Shown here one piece after another: positions 50,421-58,725 of a stretch of 64,000 nt of DNA. Position 1 is the stretch's first letter. Every line of letters starts with the position of its first letter. Source of the DNA: Halovenus aranensis (GTDB lineage: Archaea > Halobacteriota > Halobacteria > Halobacteriales > Haloarculaceae); NCBI RefSeq assembly GCF_900100385.1, contig NZ_FNFC01000006.1, forward strand, positions 62,001-126,000, in the 5' to 3' direction. The notes under the pieces were generated by a model, which was not told where the DNA came from, did not search any database, and saw only the letters and a list, made by a program, of their open reading frames with translations. The position numbers and the translations under genes were made by a program.

Positions 50421-51671
50421 ATGGGAATCACCTACGAAGACTTTCTCGACCTGGAGTACGACCCGCTGGACGACGACCTCGTCTGTGAGTTCTACATCGA
50501 GCCGGCCGACAGGATGGACTGGGAGGCGGCCGCCAGTCGGGTCGCCTCCGAGAGTTCGAATGGCACCTGGGCCGAGCTTCAAGTCGAGGGCTCTGTTCGG
50601 GACCTCTCGGCGACGGCCTTCAGTATCGACGAGGAGGCGGGCCACATCGAGGTAGCGTACCCCGACGCACTGTTCGAGCCGGGGAGTATGCCACAGGTGC
50701 TGTCCTGTATCGCCGGCAACATCATGGGGATGAAAGCGGTCGACCGAATCCGCCTGCTCGACTGCGAGTGGCCCGTGACTCTCGTCGAGAGTTTCCCCGG
50801 CCCACAGTACGGGAGCGCGGTCAAAAGCGAGATTCTCGACGCGGGCGACAGACCAGCGACGGCGACGGTACCGAAACCCAAAGTCGGCCTCACGACCGAC
50901 CAGCACGCCACCGTTGGCTACGAGGCCTGGACGGGCGGCGTCGACCTGCTGAAAGACGACGAGAACCTTACCGACCAGTCGTTCAACCCCTTCGAGGACC
51001 GTCTGACCGAGAGTCTCGCACAGCGCGACCGCGCCGAAGACGAGACCGGCGAGACAAAAAGCTATCTCCTGAACGTGACTGCACCGGGGTCGGAGATGCT
51101 CGAACGCGTCGACATGGCGGCCGAACACGGCTGTGAGTTCGTGATGGTCGACGTAGTGACGACCGGCTGGGCCGCCGTCCAGCAGGTCCGAGAGCGATGT
51201 GAGCGCCACGGCCTCGCCATCCACGCCCACCGAGCGATGCACGCCGCCTTCGACCGCGTTCCCGACCACGGCGTTTCGATGCGCGTCATCGCACAGATTG
51301 CACGCCTCTGTGGCGTCGACCACATCCACACTGGCACAGCAGGGCTGGGCAAACTCGAAAACGAGGACACCGAGGGTATCAACGACTGGCTTCAGGGAGA
51401 ATGTCACGGGCTCACCGACGTACTGCCGGTGGCGTCGGGTGGCCTCCATCCGGGACTGCTCGACCAGCTACTCGATGAACTCGGCGCGAACATTGCCGTC
51501 CAGGCCGGCGGTGGTATCCACGGCCATCCAGACGGGACTCACGCGGGCGCAATCGCGTTTCGACACGCTGTCGACGCGGCCGCACAGGGACACTCGGTCG
51601 AAGACGCCGCCACAGACTGCCCGGAACTCGAACGCGCCCTCGAGAAGTGGGGGACCGAGACGCCCCGCTGA
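50421..51671 (+). CDS. rbcL: form III ribulose-bisphosphate carboxylase large subunit
   Basis: The enzyme fixes CO2 onto ribulose 1,5-bisphosphate, in archaea mainly in nucleoside breakdown. Active-site stretches are TVPKPKVGLT (Lys), GGVDLLKDDENLTDQSFNPF (carbamylated Lys, Asp, Glu), HAHRAMHAAFDR (His) and VDHIHTGTAGLGKLE. The 416-residue size fits form III. The ATG at 50421 is used. AATTTATGC, about 30 bases ahead, could be its own TATA box, and an ATG three codons upstream exists. No small subunit gene is present nearby, as expected for form III. Confidence 0.94.
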   Translation: MGITYEDFLDLEYDPLDDDLVCEFYIEPADRMDWEAAASRVASESSNGTWAELQVEGSVRDLSATAFSIDEEAGHIEVAYPDALFEPGSMPQVLSCIAGNIMGMKAVDRIRLLDCEWPVTLVESFPGPQYGSAVKSEILDAGDRPATATVPKPKVGLTTDQHATVGYEAWTGGVDLLKDDENLTDQSFNPFEDRLTESLAQRDRAEDETGETKSYLLNVTAPGSEMLERVDMAAEHGCEFVMVDVVTTGWAAVQQVRERCERHGLAIHAHRAMHAAFDRVPDHGVSMRVIAQIARLCGVDHIHTGTAGLGKLENEDTEGINDWLQGECHGLTDVLPVASGGLHPGLLDQLLDELGANIAVQAGGGIHGHPDGTHAGAIAFRHAVDAAAQGHSVEDAATDCPELERALEKWGTETPR

Positions 51672-51730
51672 GACGCGACCGCCGACCCGAATTGGGGACA
51701 CTTATTGTATGGTCGGTCCTACAGACAGAT

Positions 51731-52741
51731 GTGGCCACACCGGAACGCGATATTACGGCTGTTCTGGACGAGTCCGGCCCTGATTACGATGATTTCTCGT
51801 TCGAACGCCCGACTGCGGGCCATCAGGGCGACGTGTTCATGGTGACTTTGTCGTACGCCGGCGAGGAGTACGAGGTCGTCGTCAAGTTCCAATCGGACGA
51901 CCCGGGATTCGCGCTCGAACCGTTCCTCCACGAGTTCGTCGCCGACCGGACGGGGGTCCCGGTGCCGCGGATTCTGGTCTTCCAAGACGAGCCCCAACTC
52001 GATGTCGAGCCGTATTTCGTCACCGAGCGGGTCCACGGCGAGAGTCTCGTCGAGATTCTCGGTGAACTCCCCGAGACCACGTTCGAGGCAGTGGTCGAAC
52101 ACGCGGGGGATATTCTCGGGGATATGCACGCCGAAATCGGCTTCGAGGGGTTCGGCACGCTCGCGCTCGAAAACGAACGGCTCGTCGTCGATAACTTCTC
52201 GTGGGACTGGCAGGAGTTTTTCGGTGACATCGTTGCCGATTACATCGAACGGTTGGGCGGGACGCCGTTTGCAGACCTCCAGACTACCGCACAGCAACAT
52301 ATCGACGACAACCTACCGGTCATCGATACCGACGCGGTCCCGCGTCTCGTCCACGACGACTTCCGGCCGGCAAACGTCATGTTCGACAGCGCCGGGGCGA
52401 AGCCGATTTCGGCCGTGCTGGACTGGCAGCTCGCGCTTGCGGCCGACCCCGAATACCACATTGCGAGGACCGACTTCCTGTTTGTCGACCCGGCGTTTCG
52501 CGACACCGGCACTCGGAAACAGCTCCGGGAACGACTGTACGAGGGATACAGGAAACACCGGTCGTTCGACCCCGACGACGGATACAGACGACGGCGAACA
52601 GTCTATCACTTCTCGACGCTTCTGTGGCGGATGGCCGGCTTTGAGGCGGCGTTTGCGGATTTCTCCGAACTCGCACGGGGCCGGGCCGAGGCGCGCTTTC
52701 GCCAGCAGTTCGACGAGCTCGCTGCCGCCTTGCCCGAGTGA
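51731..52741 (+). CDS. aminoglycoside phosphotransferase-fold kinase
   Basis: The 336-residue protein has the APH/choline kinase catalytic loop RLVHDDFRPANVMFDSAG (H-D-D-F-R-x-x-N), then the metal-binding Asp in SAVLDWQLALAADPEYHIAR. The N-terminal nucleotide lobe includes HQGDVFMVTLSYAGEEYEVV. Such enzymes phosphorylate sugars, amino alcohols or antibiotics; the substrate is not clear. I start at the GTG at 51731 (MATPERDITAV) because the longer frame begins inside rbcL. A CTTATTGTA element lies about 25 bases ahead. The gene follows rbcL by about 60 bases. Confidence 0.82.
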   Translation: MATPERDITAVLDESGPDYDDFSFERPTAGHQGDVFMVTLSYAGEEYEVVVKFQSDDPGFALEPFLHEFVADRTGVPVPRILVFQDEPQLDVEPYFVTERVHGESLVEILGELPETTFEAVVEHAGDILGDMHAEIGFEGFGTLALENERLVVDNFSWDWQEFFGDIVADYIERLGGTPFADLQTTAQQHIDDNLPVIDTDAVPRLVHDDFRPANVMFDSAGAKPISAVLDWQLALAADPEYHIARTDFLFVDPAFRDTGTRKQLRERLYEGYRKHRSFDPDDGYRRRRTVYHFSTLLWRMAGFEAAFADFSELARGRAEARFRQQFDELAAALPE

Positions 52742-52742
52742 C

Positions 52743-53630
52743 CTACTCGGGGACCGTCCTGTCGAGCAGGTCCTCGATGTCGTCCCACGTGATAGCCACA
52801 CGAGCGCCAGCCGTCTGTGTCGCAAGTGCGCCACACGCGTTTCCGACGGCGACTGCTGTTTCGAGTGACGTGCCGTCGAGTTGCCCCGCGATGAAGCCAG
52901 CGGCGAACGCATCGCCCGCGCCGGTCGTGTCGACTGGCTCTGTGCCGAACCCGTCGTGAGCGACCGCCCTGCCGTCGACTGTCGCTGTCGCGCCGTCGGA
53001 GCCCCGTTTGATGACGGTGATACCGTCTCGCGATTCGAGCGCGGCTGACTGCTTCGTGGCAGCGGCCTCGCTCTCGTTCAGTAACACCACGTCAGCCAGT
53101 CGAAAGACCGGTTCGTACTCCCGGCAGTCGAGGCGCCGGCCAGGGTCGAAGCTTACAGGGACACCTGCCTCGACTGCCCGCTCTGCGAGTGCCTGGGCCG
53201 TTTCGGGCCGCTGACTCGTCAGATGGAGGTGGTCGGCGCGCTCGATAGCGTCGTCGGGCACAGACGCCGTGTCGAACGCCTCGTTTGCACCGTCGTTTGC
53301 CAGCACCATCACCTGGCCGGACTCGTCGACGACGAGGTACTTGACCGTTGTCACCGCTCCCGGTACCGACGTGAGATGCGTCGTATCGACGCCGGCCTCT
53401 GCGAGTTCCTCGCGAACGAGCGAGCCGTATTTGTCCTCGCCCGTACTCCCGACGAGCACTGAGGACAGTCCGAGCGTCGAGAGTACGAAAGCGGTGTTCG
53501 ACGCGCTACCACCGCCGGACTGGTGCTGGTCGACGATGGCCGCCTCGCCGTCGGCTGAGGGGAGGCGGTCGACGTACAGCGTCACGTCCCAGTTGACGTG
53601 ACCGGCACAGACGACTCTCGGGGCACCCAT
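52743..53630 (-). CDS. PfkB-family carbohydrate kinase, possible ribose-1-phosphate kinase
   Basis: The PfkB signatures are present: HQSGGGSASNTAFVLSTLGL near the N-terminus, and the C-terminal PVDTTGAGDAFAAGFIAGQL with the catalytic Asp (about residue 253). An ATP-binding stretch TVIKRGSDGATATVDG precedes it. Next to ribose-1,5-bisphosphate isomerase, a kinase that turns ribose 1-phosphate into ribose 1,5-bisphosphate would fit, as reported for haloarchaeal pentose bisphosphate metabolism. Other nucleoside or sugar kinases of the family are possible. A GTG at 53636 overlapping the isomerase stop is an alternative start. Confidence 0.85.
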   Translation of the reverse strand: MGAPRVVCAGHVNWDVTLYVDRLPSADGEAAIVDQHQSGGGSASNTAFVLSTLGLSSVLVGSTGEDKYGSLVREELAEAGVDTTHLTSVPGAVTTVKYLVVDESGQVMVLANDGANEAFDTASVPDDAIERADHLHLTSQRPETAQALAERAVEAGVPVSFDPGRRLDCREYEPVFRLADVVLLNESEAAATKQSAALESRDGITVIKRGSDGATATVDGRAVAHDGFGTEPVDTTGAGDAFAAGFIAGQLDGTSLETAVAVGNACGALATQTAGARVAITWDDIEDLLDRTVPE

Positions 53631-53632
53631 CG

Positions 53633-54586
53633 TCACTCCTCCCAGGGTTGCCTCGCCTGTTCGCCGAACAACTCACGCATCAGAAAGACGATGCTCTCGG
53701 GGGGGAACTGGCCGCGCTCGGTGACGATTGCGTCGATGTACCGCGGCGGTGTCACGTCGAATGCCGGGTTCTCGACGGTGATAGTGCCGATTTCCTCGCG
53801 CTCGGCTCTCTCGATTACCTCGTGTTCGTCGCGCATCTCGATTTCGACAGTTTGTCCGGTGAGCGTCGTCGGGTCGAGCTTTACGGTCTGTGCCGCGACG
53901 ACCATAGGCGTGTCGCGCTCGCGGGCAGTGACTGCGAGCTGGCGGGTCCCGATTTTGTTGACCACCGAGCCGTCGGCGGTCACCGAGTCGGCACCGACGA
54001 AGACGTGGTCAGCGTCGTCGAGGTAACGCCCCGCCGCACCGTCGACGATGAGCGTGACCGGCACGTCGAGGTCACGGAGCTGTTTCGCGGTGATGTGGCC
54101 CTGTCTGCGCGGCCGCGTCTCTTTGACAATCGCGCCTATCGACTTGCCTTGCTCGCGCGCAGCCCGGATACAGGCCATTACGTCCGTCGAGTTGCAGTGA
54201 AAGAGGACCGTATCGCCGTCGCGGAGCCGGTTTGCTCCGATTGCACCCAGGTCTGCCTGTGCCGAATCGAGGCAGTCGCGAAACTCCTGTGCGCCCGCGA
54301 TTGCTGATTCGCGCAGGGCGTCGACAGTCTCACCCTCCGTTCGTCGGAGGACGTACCGGAGGCTGTTTGGCAGACTGACCGCAGTCGGCCGCGTATCGAG
54401 CAATCGACGGGCCGCGCGTCGAATCTCGGACTCGAACGCCTCGGGCGTCTGTGCCTCGCTCGCGGCGGCCTGGGCTTCGAGTGCGCGTGTGGCGGCGTCG
54501 GCGATAGTCGCGGCCCCTCGTATCTCCATCTCGGCGATGTCCTCGGCAGTTTCCGCGACCGAGGGGTGTACCTCGCGTTCGTCCAT
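53633..54586 (-). CDS. ribose 1,5-bisphosphate isomerase
   Basis: This eIF2B-related enzyme makes ribulose 1,5-bisphosphate from ribose 1,5-bisphosphate. The family marks are EIRGAATIADAATRAL, DTVLFHCNSTDVMACIRAAR (N-C-S-T region), KETRPRRQGHITAKQL and VFVGADSVTADGSVVNKIGT with the active-site Asp. The 317-residue size fits. The stop overlaps a GTG of the downstream PfkB gene. Together with rbcL on the other strand, these genes would feed nucleoside-derived ribose into 3-phosphoglycerate. Confidence 0.92.
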   Translation of the reverse strand: MDEREVHPSVAETAEDIAEMEIRGAATIADAATRALEAQAAASEAQTPEAFESEIRRAARRLLDTRPTAVSLPNSLRYVLRRTEGETVDALRESAIAGAQEFRDCLDSAQADLGAIGANRLRDGDTVLFHCNSTDVMACIRAAREQGKSIGAIVKETRPRRQGHITAKQLRDLDVPVTLIVDGAAGRYLDDADHVFVGADSVTADGSVVNKIGTRQLAVTARERDTPMVVAAQTVKLDPTTLTGQTVEIEMRDEHEVIERAEREEIGTITVENPAFDVTPPRYIDAIVTERGQFPPESIVFLMRELFGEQARQPWEE

Positions 54587-54679
54587 AGCTGCACTTCTAC
54601 CTGTACTGAGAAAAACGCAGCGACGACACGCACCAAACAGTTACATTCACAATCGTCCCCGACTTACGGGTATCAGTAC

Positions 54680-56173
54680 ATGGCCCGGAGTGAAGCCTAC
54701 GAGGTAATCGTTGTCGGCGGCGGTATCGGGGGCTGTTTCGCGGCGGCGACGGCGGCAGCCAACGGTGCCGAGGTCGTCCAGCTCGAACGGAAACCGGCCG
54801 ACCAGGGCGGCTTCATCGCTTGCGGTGACGCGATAAAGAGCCCGACCGACCCGAAGGGATACCCTGGCCCAATCGATATGGCGGCTATCACCAGCGACGA
54901 GGCTGTCTTGGCCGACGGCAACATCGATAAAATCGAGTGGTGGGACGAGGAGTTAGGCGTCCGGAAGGTCCTCCCCTACGAGACACACAGCAACGTCATC
55001 GACCGGTACGAGTTCGGTCAGCACTTGCTCGAACAGACTGGCGAATTGGGTGTCACTCAACATTTCAACACCGTCGTCAACGGTATCGTCCAGAACGGAC
55101 AGGTCCAGGGCGTCGAGGCGATTCGCGACGGCGAGTCCGTCGAATACGAGGCCGAGATGGTCATCGACGCGGCAGGTGCTCAGTCGGTGATTCAGGATAT
55201 GGTCGACTTCGAAGACCTCGCCGTCGAGCCTGAACCGACCTTCGAGAAGCCACACTACACCCACTTTGGCTCTGCGTACCGGGAGATAATCGAGACCGAC
55301 GAACCCGTCGAGTACCAGAACGCCATCGTCGGCAAACCACTCGAAGAGATGGGGTACGTCTGGTATTTCCCGCGGTCGCCGACCGCAATTAACGTCGGCC
55401 TCGGCTTCCAGATGAACAAGGAACCGATTGCACTCGCCGACCGGCTCCGAGAAGATGTTGAGGACCGTCCGGAGTTCGACGGCGCGTCGGTTGCCGACCG
55501 CTTCGACAAGAAGAACAAACTCGGTGCGGCGCTCGCGCTCCGTCGCCCGCTCGACTCCATGATTGCCCCCGGATACATCACTGTCGGCTGTGCCGCCGGG
55601 ACCACACACCCAATTACCGGCAAGGGGATTCGCGGCGCGGCTTTCTCGGGATACTCTGCCGGCAAGACAGCCGCCGGAGCCGTCGCCGACGGGGACGTGA
55701 GCGAACAGCGCCTCTGGGAACACAACCACTACCTCTATGTCGAACACGGCGAGGCCGCGAAACTCGCGGCCCGTGACGCGTACAACGTCGCCGCCAGCTC
55801 GATAGACATCCCCGTCTTGCGCGCAGTGGCCGCGATTCTCCCCGAAGACGAGATTCGCGAGATTGTCAGCACCAAGACTTCCTTCGACGACCTCGCCTCG
55901 AAGCTGAGTATCGCCGCCGGGGCGACGAAAAACCTCGTCTCGCATTACCGCAAGGGAACGTTCGAGCATCTGGGCGTCTCGAAGGAGATGCTCTACGAAG
56001 CCCTCATGGGCTTTCGGACGACACGAGAGTACGTCGACCGCTACGAGGAACACTACGAAAACTACCCCGCCTCTCGTGACGGCTACTTCGAGTGGCTCGC
56101 CGAGCGCGACCGTATCGACGACGAGTTCTACGACGCAATCGACCTCGAACCCGACGCCAGAAAGTATCAGTAA
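54680..56173 (+). CDS. geranylgeranyl reductase family flavoprotein
   Basis: The 497-residue protein opens with the FAD fold EVIVVGGGIGGCFAAATAAA (about 8-27). It then has GGFIACGDAIKSPTDPKGYPG, the C-G-D-A element of digeranylgeranylglycerophospholipid reductases, and the second FAD motif YITVGCAAGTTHPITGKGIR. In archaea such enzymes saturate the isoprenoid chains of membrane lipids or of menaquinone. Its substrate is not settled by the motifs. The ATG at 54680 is preferred to the longer frame. It ends directly at the nested inverted repeats. Confidence 0.88.
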   Translation: MARSEAYEVIVVGGGIGGCFAAATAAANGAEVVQLERKPADQGGFIACGDAIKSPTDPKGYPGPIDMAAITSDEAVLADGNIDKIEWWDEELGVRKVLPYETHSNVIDRYEFGQHLLEQTGELGVTQHFNTVVNGIVQNGQVQGVEAIRDGESVEYEAEMVIDAAGAQSVIQDMVDFEDLAVEPEPTFEKPHYTHFGSAYREIIETDEPVEYQNAIVGKPLEEMGYVWYFPRSPTAINVGLGFQMNKEPIALADRLREDVEDRPEFDGASVADRFDKKNKLGAALALRRPLDSMIAPGYITVGCAAGTTHPITGKGIRGAAFSGYSAGKTAAGAVADGDVSEQRLWEHNHYLYVEHGEAAKLAARDAYNVAASSIDIPVLRAVAAILPEDEIREIVSTKTSFDDLASKLSIAAGATKNLVSHYRKGTFEHLGVSKEMLYEALMGFRTTREYVDRYEEHYENYPASRDGYFEWLAERDRIDDEFYDAIDLEPDARKYQ

Positions 56174-56176
56174 CTC

Positions 56177-56287
56177 ATAGTGATTATTCCGAGTCGTTAC
56201 CGCCGTGGCAACAGCAGACGGAGCTTACAGGATGTGACACGACGATTCCTGTAACGTGGTCACGAAAATTACCGCAATAATCACTAT
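56177..56287. repeat. 111-bp nested inverted repeat between convergent genes
   Basis: The outer arms ATAGTGATTATT (56177-56188) and AATAATCACTAT (56276-56287) are perfect 12-bp inverses. Inside, TTACAGGA (56225-56232) and TCCTGTAA (56247-56254) form a perfect 8-bp stem with a 14-base loop. The right arm touches the stop of the minus-strand gene. No flanking target duplication is seen. It may be a two-way terminator or a small MITE-like element. Confidence 0.65.
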
Positions 56288-56937
56288 CAGCCGTCGACCG
56301 GCACCCAATCCGCTGGCTGGTCGCCCAGGCCGTCGACGCGGAGGACAGGTTCGCCGTCGACGACAGCAGTTCGAACTCGCCCGTCACAGACGTGTTCGAA
56401 CGTGTGCGTGACGGACTGCTGGTGCATCGAGGGGTCGAGGGCAAAGACTACGAGTCCGTCGGTCGCACCGGCACGCCCTCTGACAGTGTGGACGAACCGG
56501 GTCGTCACCTTCGGGTTCGTGTACAACAGGAGGACTGACAGGGAGACGTAGCCCGTTCTGACGCGAGTCAGGCTGTCGTCGGCGAGTGCGGCCGAGAGGA
56601 CGGAAGTAGCGATGCTGATACCGGTCAGGTCACCGGGACTGGAGACATCCCGGAGGCGCATTGCTGTGTCGACATCGACGTCTCGTCTGCCACTCGCGTC
56701 GACAAACCCGACCGATTCGGGAGGGAGGTTCGGGTAATTCCCCAGACAGCGCCGAAGAAAGTTTCGTCCGCTCATATTGGTCGACACGAATATTGCACCC
56801 TCTTCGTCGCTCTTTTCGAGGACGAGACGCTCGGCGACTTCCGTTCCGAGCCGTCGCGGGCCGGTGACAAGCAACGTCGTGCCCGGTGCGACCGGTTCCA
56901 GCGGGAGCGTTGGGACCTTGTACGGTTGTTCGGTCAT
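56287..56937 (-). CDS. RecA-like signalling partner protein (DUF7504-like)
   Basis: The 216-residue protein has a RecA-like outline with a worn Walker A loop, TTLLVTGPRRLGTEVAERLV (no G-K-T/S), then EEGAIFVSTNMSGRNFLRRC and VSLSVLLLYTNPKVTTRFVH. It matches a haloarchaeal group often found next to sensor proteins; the name is recalled, not checked. It is translated together with the receiver-GAF gene through an ATGA overlap. A role in signalling or chemotaxis-like sensing is inferred. Confidence 0.6.
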   Translation of the reverse strand: MTEQPYKVPTLPLEPVAPGTTLLVTGPRRLGTEVAERLVLEKSDEEGAIFVSTNMSGRNFLRRCLGNYPNLPPESVGFVDASGRRDVDVDTAMRLRDVSSPGDLTGISIATSVLSAALADDSLTRVRTGYVSLSVLLLYTNPKVTTRFVHTVRGRAGATDGLVVFALDPSMHQQSVTHTFEHVCDGRVRTAVVDGEPVLRVDGLGDQPADWVPVDG

Positions 56938-57830
56938 TTATCCTCACCTCGCTGTCCAGGTGTCTGTTGTCCGCTCCCTATGACAAGTACATCGGCGACG
57001 AGGTCCGCGAGCGTTGCCAGATAGCGTCTGTCCGCTGATGAGAACTCGCGTGGTTGACTCCAGTACAGATTCAGGGCACCGATTGGATGGCCCGCCGGCG
57101 TCTCGATGGCGGCACCGAGGTAGGCCACGATATCCGTCTCACCAGCCACACCCTCCTCGGAGAAGCGCTGGTCGGCGCGCAGGTCGCTGACCGCCATCGA
57201 GCCATTTTCACTGACGAGGGTGTGGGTACTCAGTGACGCTGCGCGTTCTTTCGGCGGCGAGAACGGGCCAGTACGCGCGACGACCCGCTGTGTCTGCTCG
57301 TCGACAACCGTGACAGCGGTACTCGACACGTCGAAATACTGGTCTGCGAGCGAGAGGACATCTGCGAGTGCCTGTTCAGCCTGCTCCGAGAGGGTGCCGT
57401 ACCTGTCGAGAGCGGCGAGCCGCCCGCCTTCGTCGTCCGGGAGAGGGTAGCCTAACTGCCCTTTCTCGGGGTCCTGTCCGACGAGCGCGACCAGCCTGTC
57501 GCGCGCGCCGGGCATGTCTTTCGGCACGAACTCCAGGACGGCCGCCTCGAAGGACGCGGTGTCGATAGCTGTCGTCTCGGCGTAGAGAAAGCAGTCCGTT
57601 TCGGGATACCCCTCGCGCACGTGTGCGACGAGTTCCAACCCTGTGTTGTCGCCAAGATTGTACCGAGTCACGACCGCATCGACCGCAACTTCCGCGAGCA
57701 GCTCTATCGCCTGCGCGTTCGACGCTGCTGTGACGACGTTCGTATCGGTGGCTGCTGACTGAAACGACTCGACTGTCTCGTGTCTGTCGTCCTCGTCCGG
57801 GTCGACGACGAGGACTGTCTGTGCCGCCAT
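56934..57830 (-). CDS. receiver-GAF protein with a non-canonical receiver
   Basis: The N-terminal receiver fold starts TVLVVDPDEDDRHETVESFQ. The position of the phosphoacceptor reads VDAVVTRYNLGDNTG, where the usual V-S-D-Y is V-T-R-Y, so Asp is replaced by Arg. The conserved Lys remains in FVPKDMP. A GAF domain (about residues 140-290) follows: VSSTAVTVVDEQTQRVVART; ETDIVAYLGAAIETPAGHPIG. No output enzyme domain is present. The ATG at 57830 is used. Confidence 0.8.
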   Translation of the reverse strand: MAAQTVLVVDPDEDDRHETVESFQSAATDTNVVTAASNAQAIELLAEVAVDAVVTRYNLGDNTGLELVAHVREGYPETDCFLYAETTAIDTASFEAAVLEFVPKDMPGARDRLVALVGQDPEKGQLGYPLPDDEGGRLAALDRYGTLSEQAEQALADVLSLADQYFDVSSTAVTVVDEQTQRVVARTGPFSPPKERAASLSTHTLVSENGSMAVSDLRADQRFSEEGVAGETDIVAYLGAAIETPAGHPIGALNLYWSQPREFSSADRRYLATLADLVADVLVIGSGQQTPGQRGEDK

Positions 57831-57966
57831 ACCGCGACAAGGCGAACCAGCCACTACAGTGTTTTGTCGGCTAGGTCACAGCAGCTCACACTGTCCGGGC
57901 GACTGCAGCCGTTCTCTCTCGGCGAGAATCCGCACCTATTAGTACACGCTTCCCAACCAGTCGTGT

Positions 57967-58653
57967 ATGTCGCTTCGTGTGGTCGACCGGCTCGGGGTTG
58001 CTGACGTGATAACGTTGGCAAACGCAGTCATCGGTGTCGGTGCGATGGCCGGGGCTATCCTGGGGAAACCGATGTTCGTCGCACAGCTGCTGTTGCTCGG
58101 CGCAGTCGCGGACGCCCTCGACGGTATCTTTGCGCGGTCGTTTGGGGGGACCGCCGTCGGGCCGTACCTCGATTCGATGGCGGATATCGTCTCGTTTGGA
58201 ACCGCGACGGGCCTGTTCGTCTTCGCGGTTGCACAAGACGAATGGGGGACCCTGACCGACGACCCCGAACTGTTGGCGGCCGCCGTCGGCGCGGCTTCGA
58301 TATTTGTCGTCTTCTCGCTCGTCCGGACTGCACTATATACCGTCCACGTCGACGAGGACGAGAACCGCCCAGGCATTCAGAACACGCTCGGCGCGTCGAT
58401 TCTCGCCGCCGCGTATCTGAGTGGCTTGGTCAACGTGCCGGTGTTTCTCGCCGCAACCGTCGCGCTCTCGATGGCGATGGTCGCGCCGGTTCCGTACCCG
58501 AAACTCCGAGCGCGCGACGCTATCGTAATGGGTACCGTCCAGATGGGCGCTATCTTGCTTCCAACCGCCCTCGGTCGCGTGTTTCCTCGGGTATTACTGG
58601 TGGCTGCACTGGCGTACATGTTCCTCGGCCCGCGGTTTTACTGGTCTGACTGA
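57967..58653 (+). CDS. pssA: CDP-alcohol phosphatidyltransferase, probable archaetidylserine synthase
   Basis: The enzyme family joins a CDP-activated lipid with an alcohol such as L-serine. The signature D-x2-D-G-x2-A-R-x8-G-x3-D-x3-D is exact: ADALDGIFARSFGGTAVGPY, then LDSMADIVSFG. Six membrane segments are visible in 228 residues. The serine group is suggested by family shape (VPYPKLRARDAIVMG near the end), while inositol or glycerol specificity is not excluded. The promoter region of the divergent receiver-GAF gene lies ahead of it. Confidence 0.87.
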   Translation: MSLRVVDRLGVADVITLANAVIGVGAMAGAILGKPMFVAQLLLLGAVADALDGIFARSFGGTAVGPYLDSMADIVSFGTATGLFVFAVAQDEWGTLTDDPELLAAAVGAASIFVVFSLVRTALYTVHVDEDENRPGIQNTLGASILAAAYLSGLVNVPVFLAATVALSMAMVAPVPYPKLRARDAIVMGTVQMGAILLPTALGRVFPRVLLVAALAYMFLGPRFYWSD

Positions 58654-58725
58654 GTATAATTACGGTATTTCAGCCAGTGACCAACTCCCGAACTGTTAAA
58701 TGAGAGCCCACCGCAGTACCGACAA

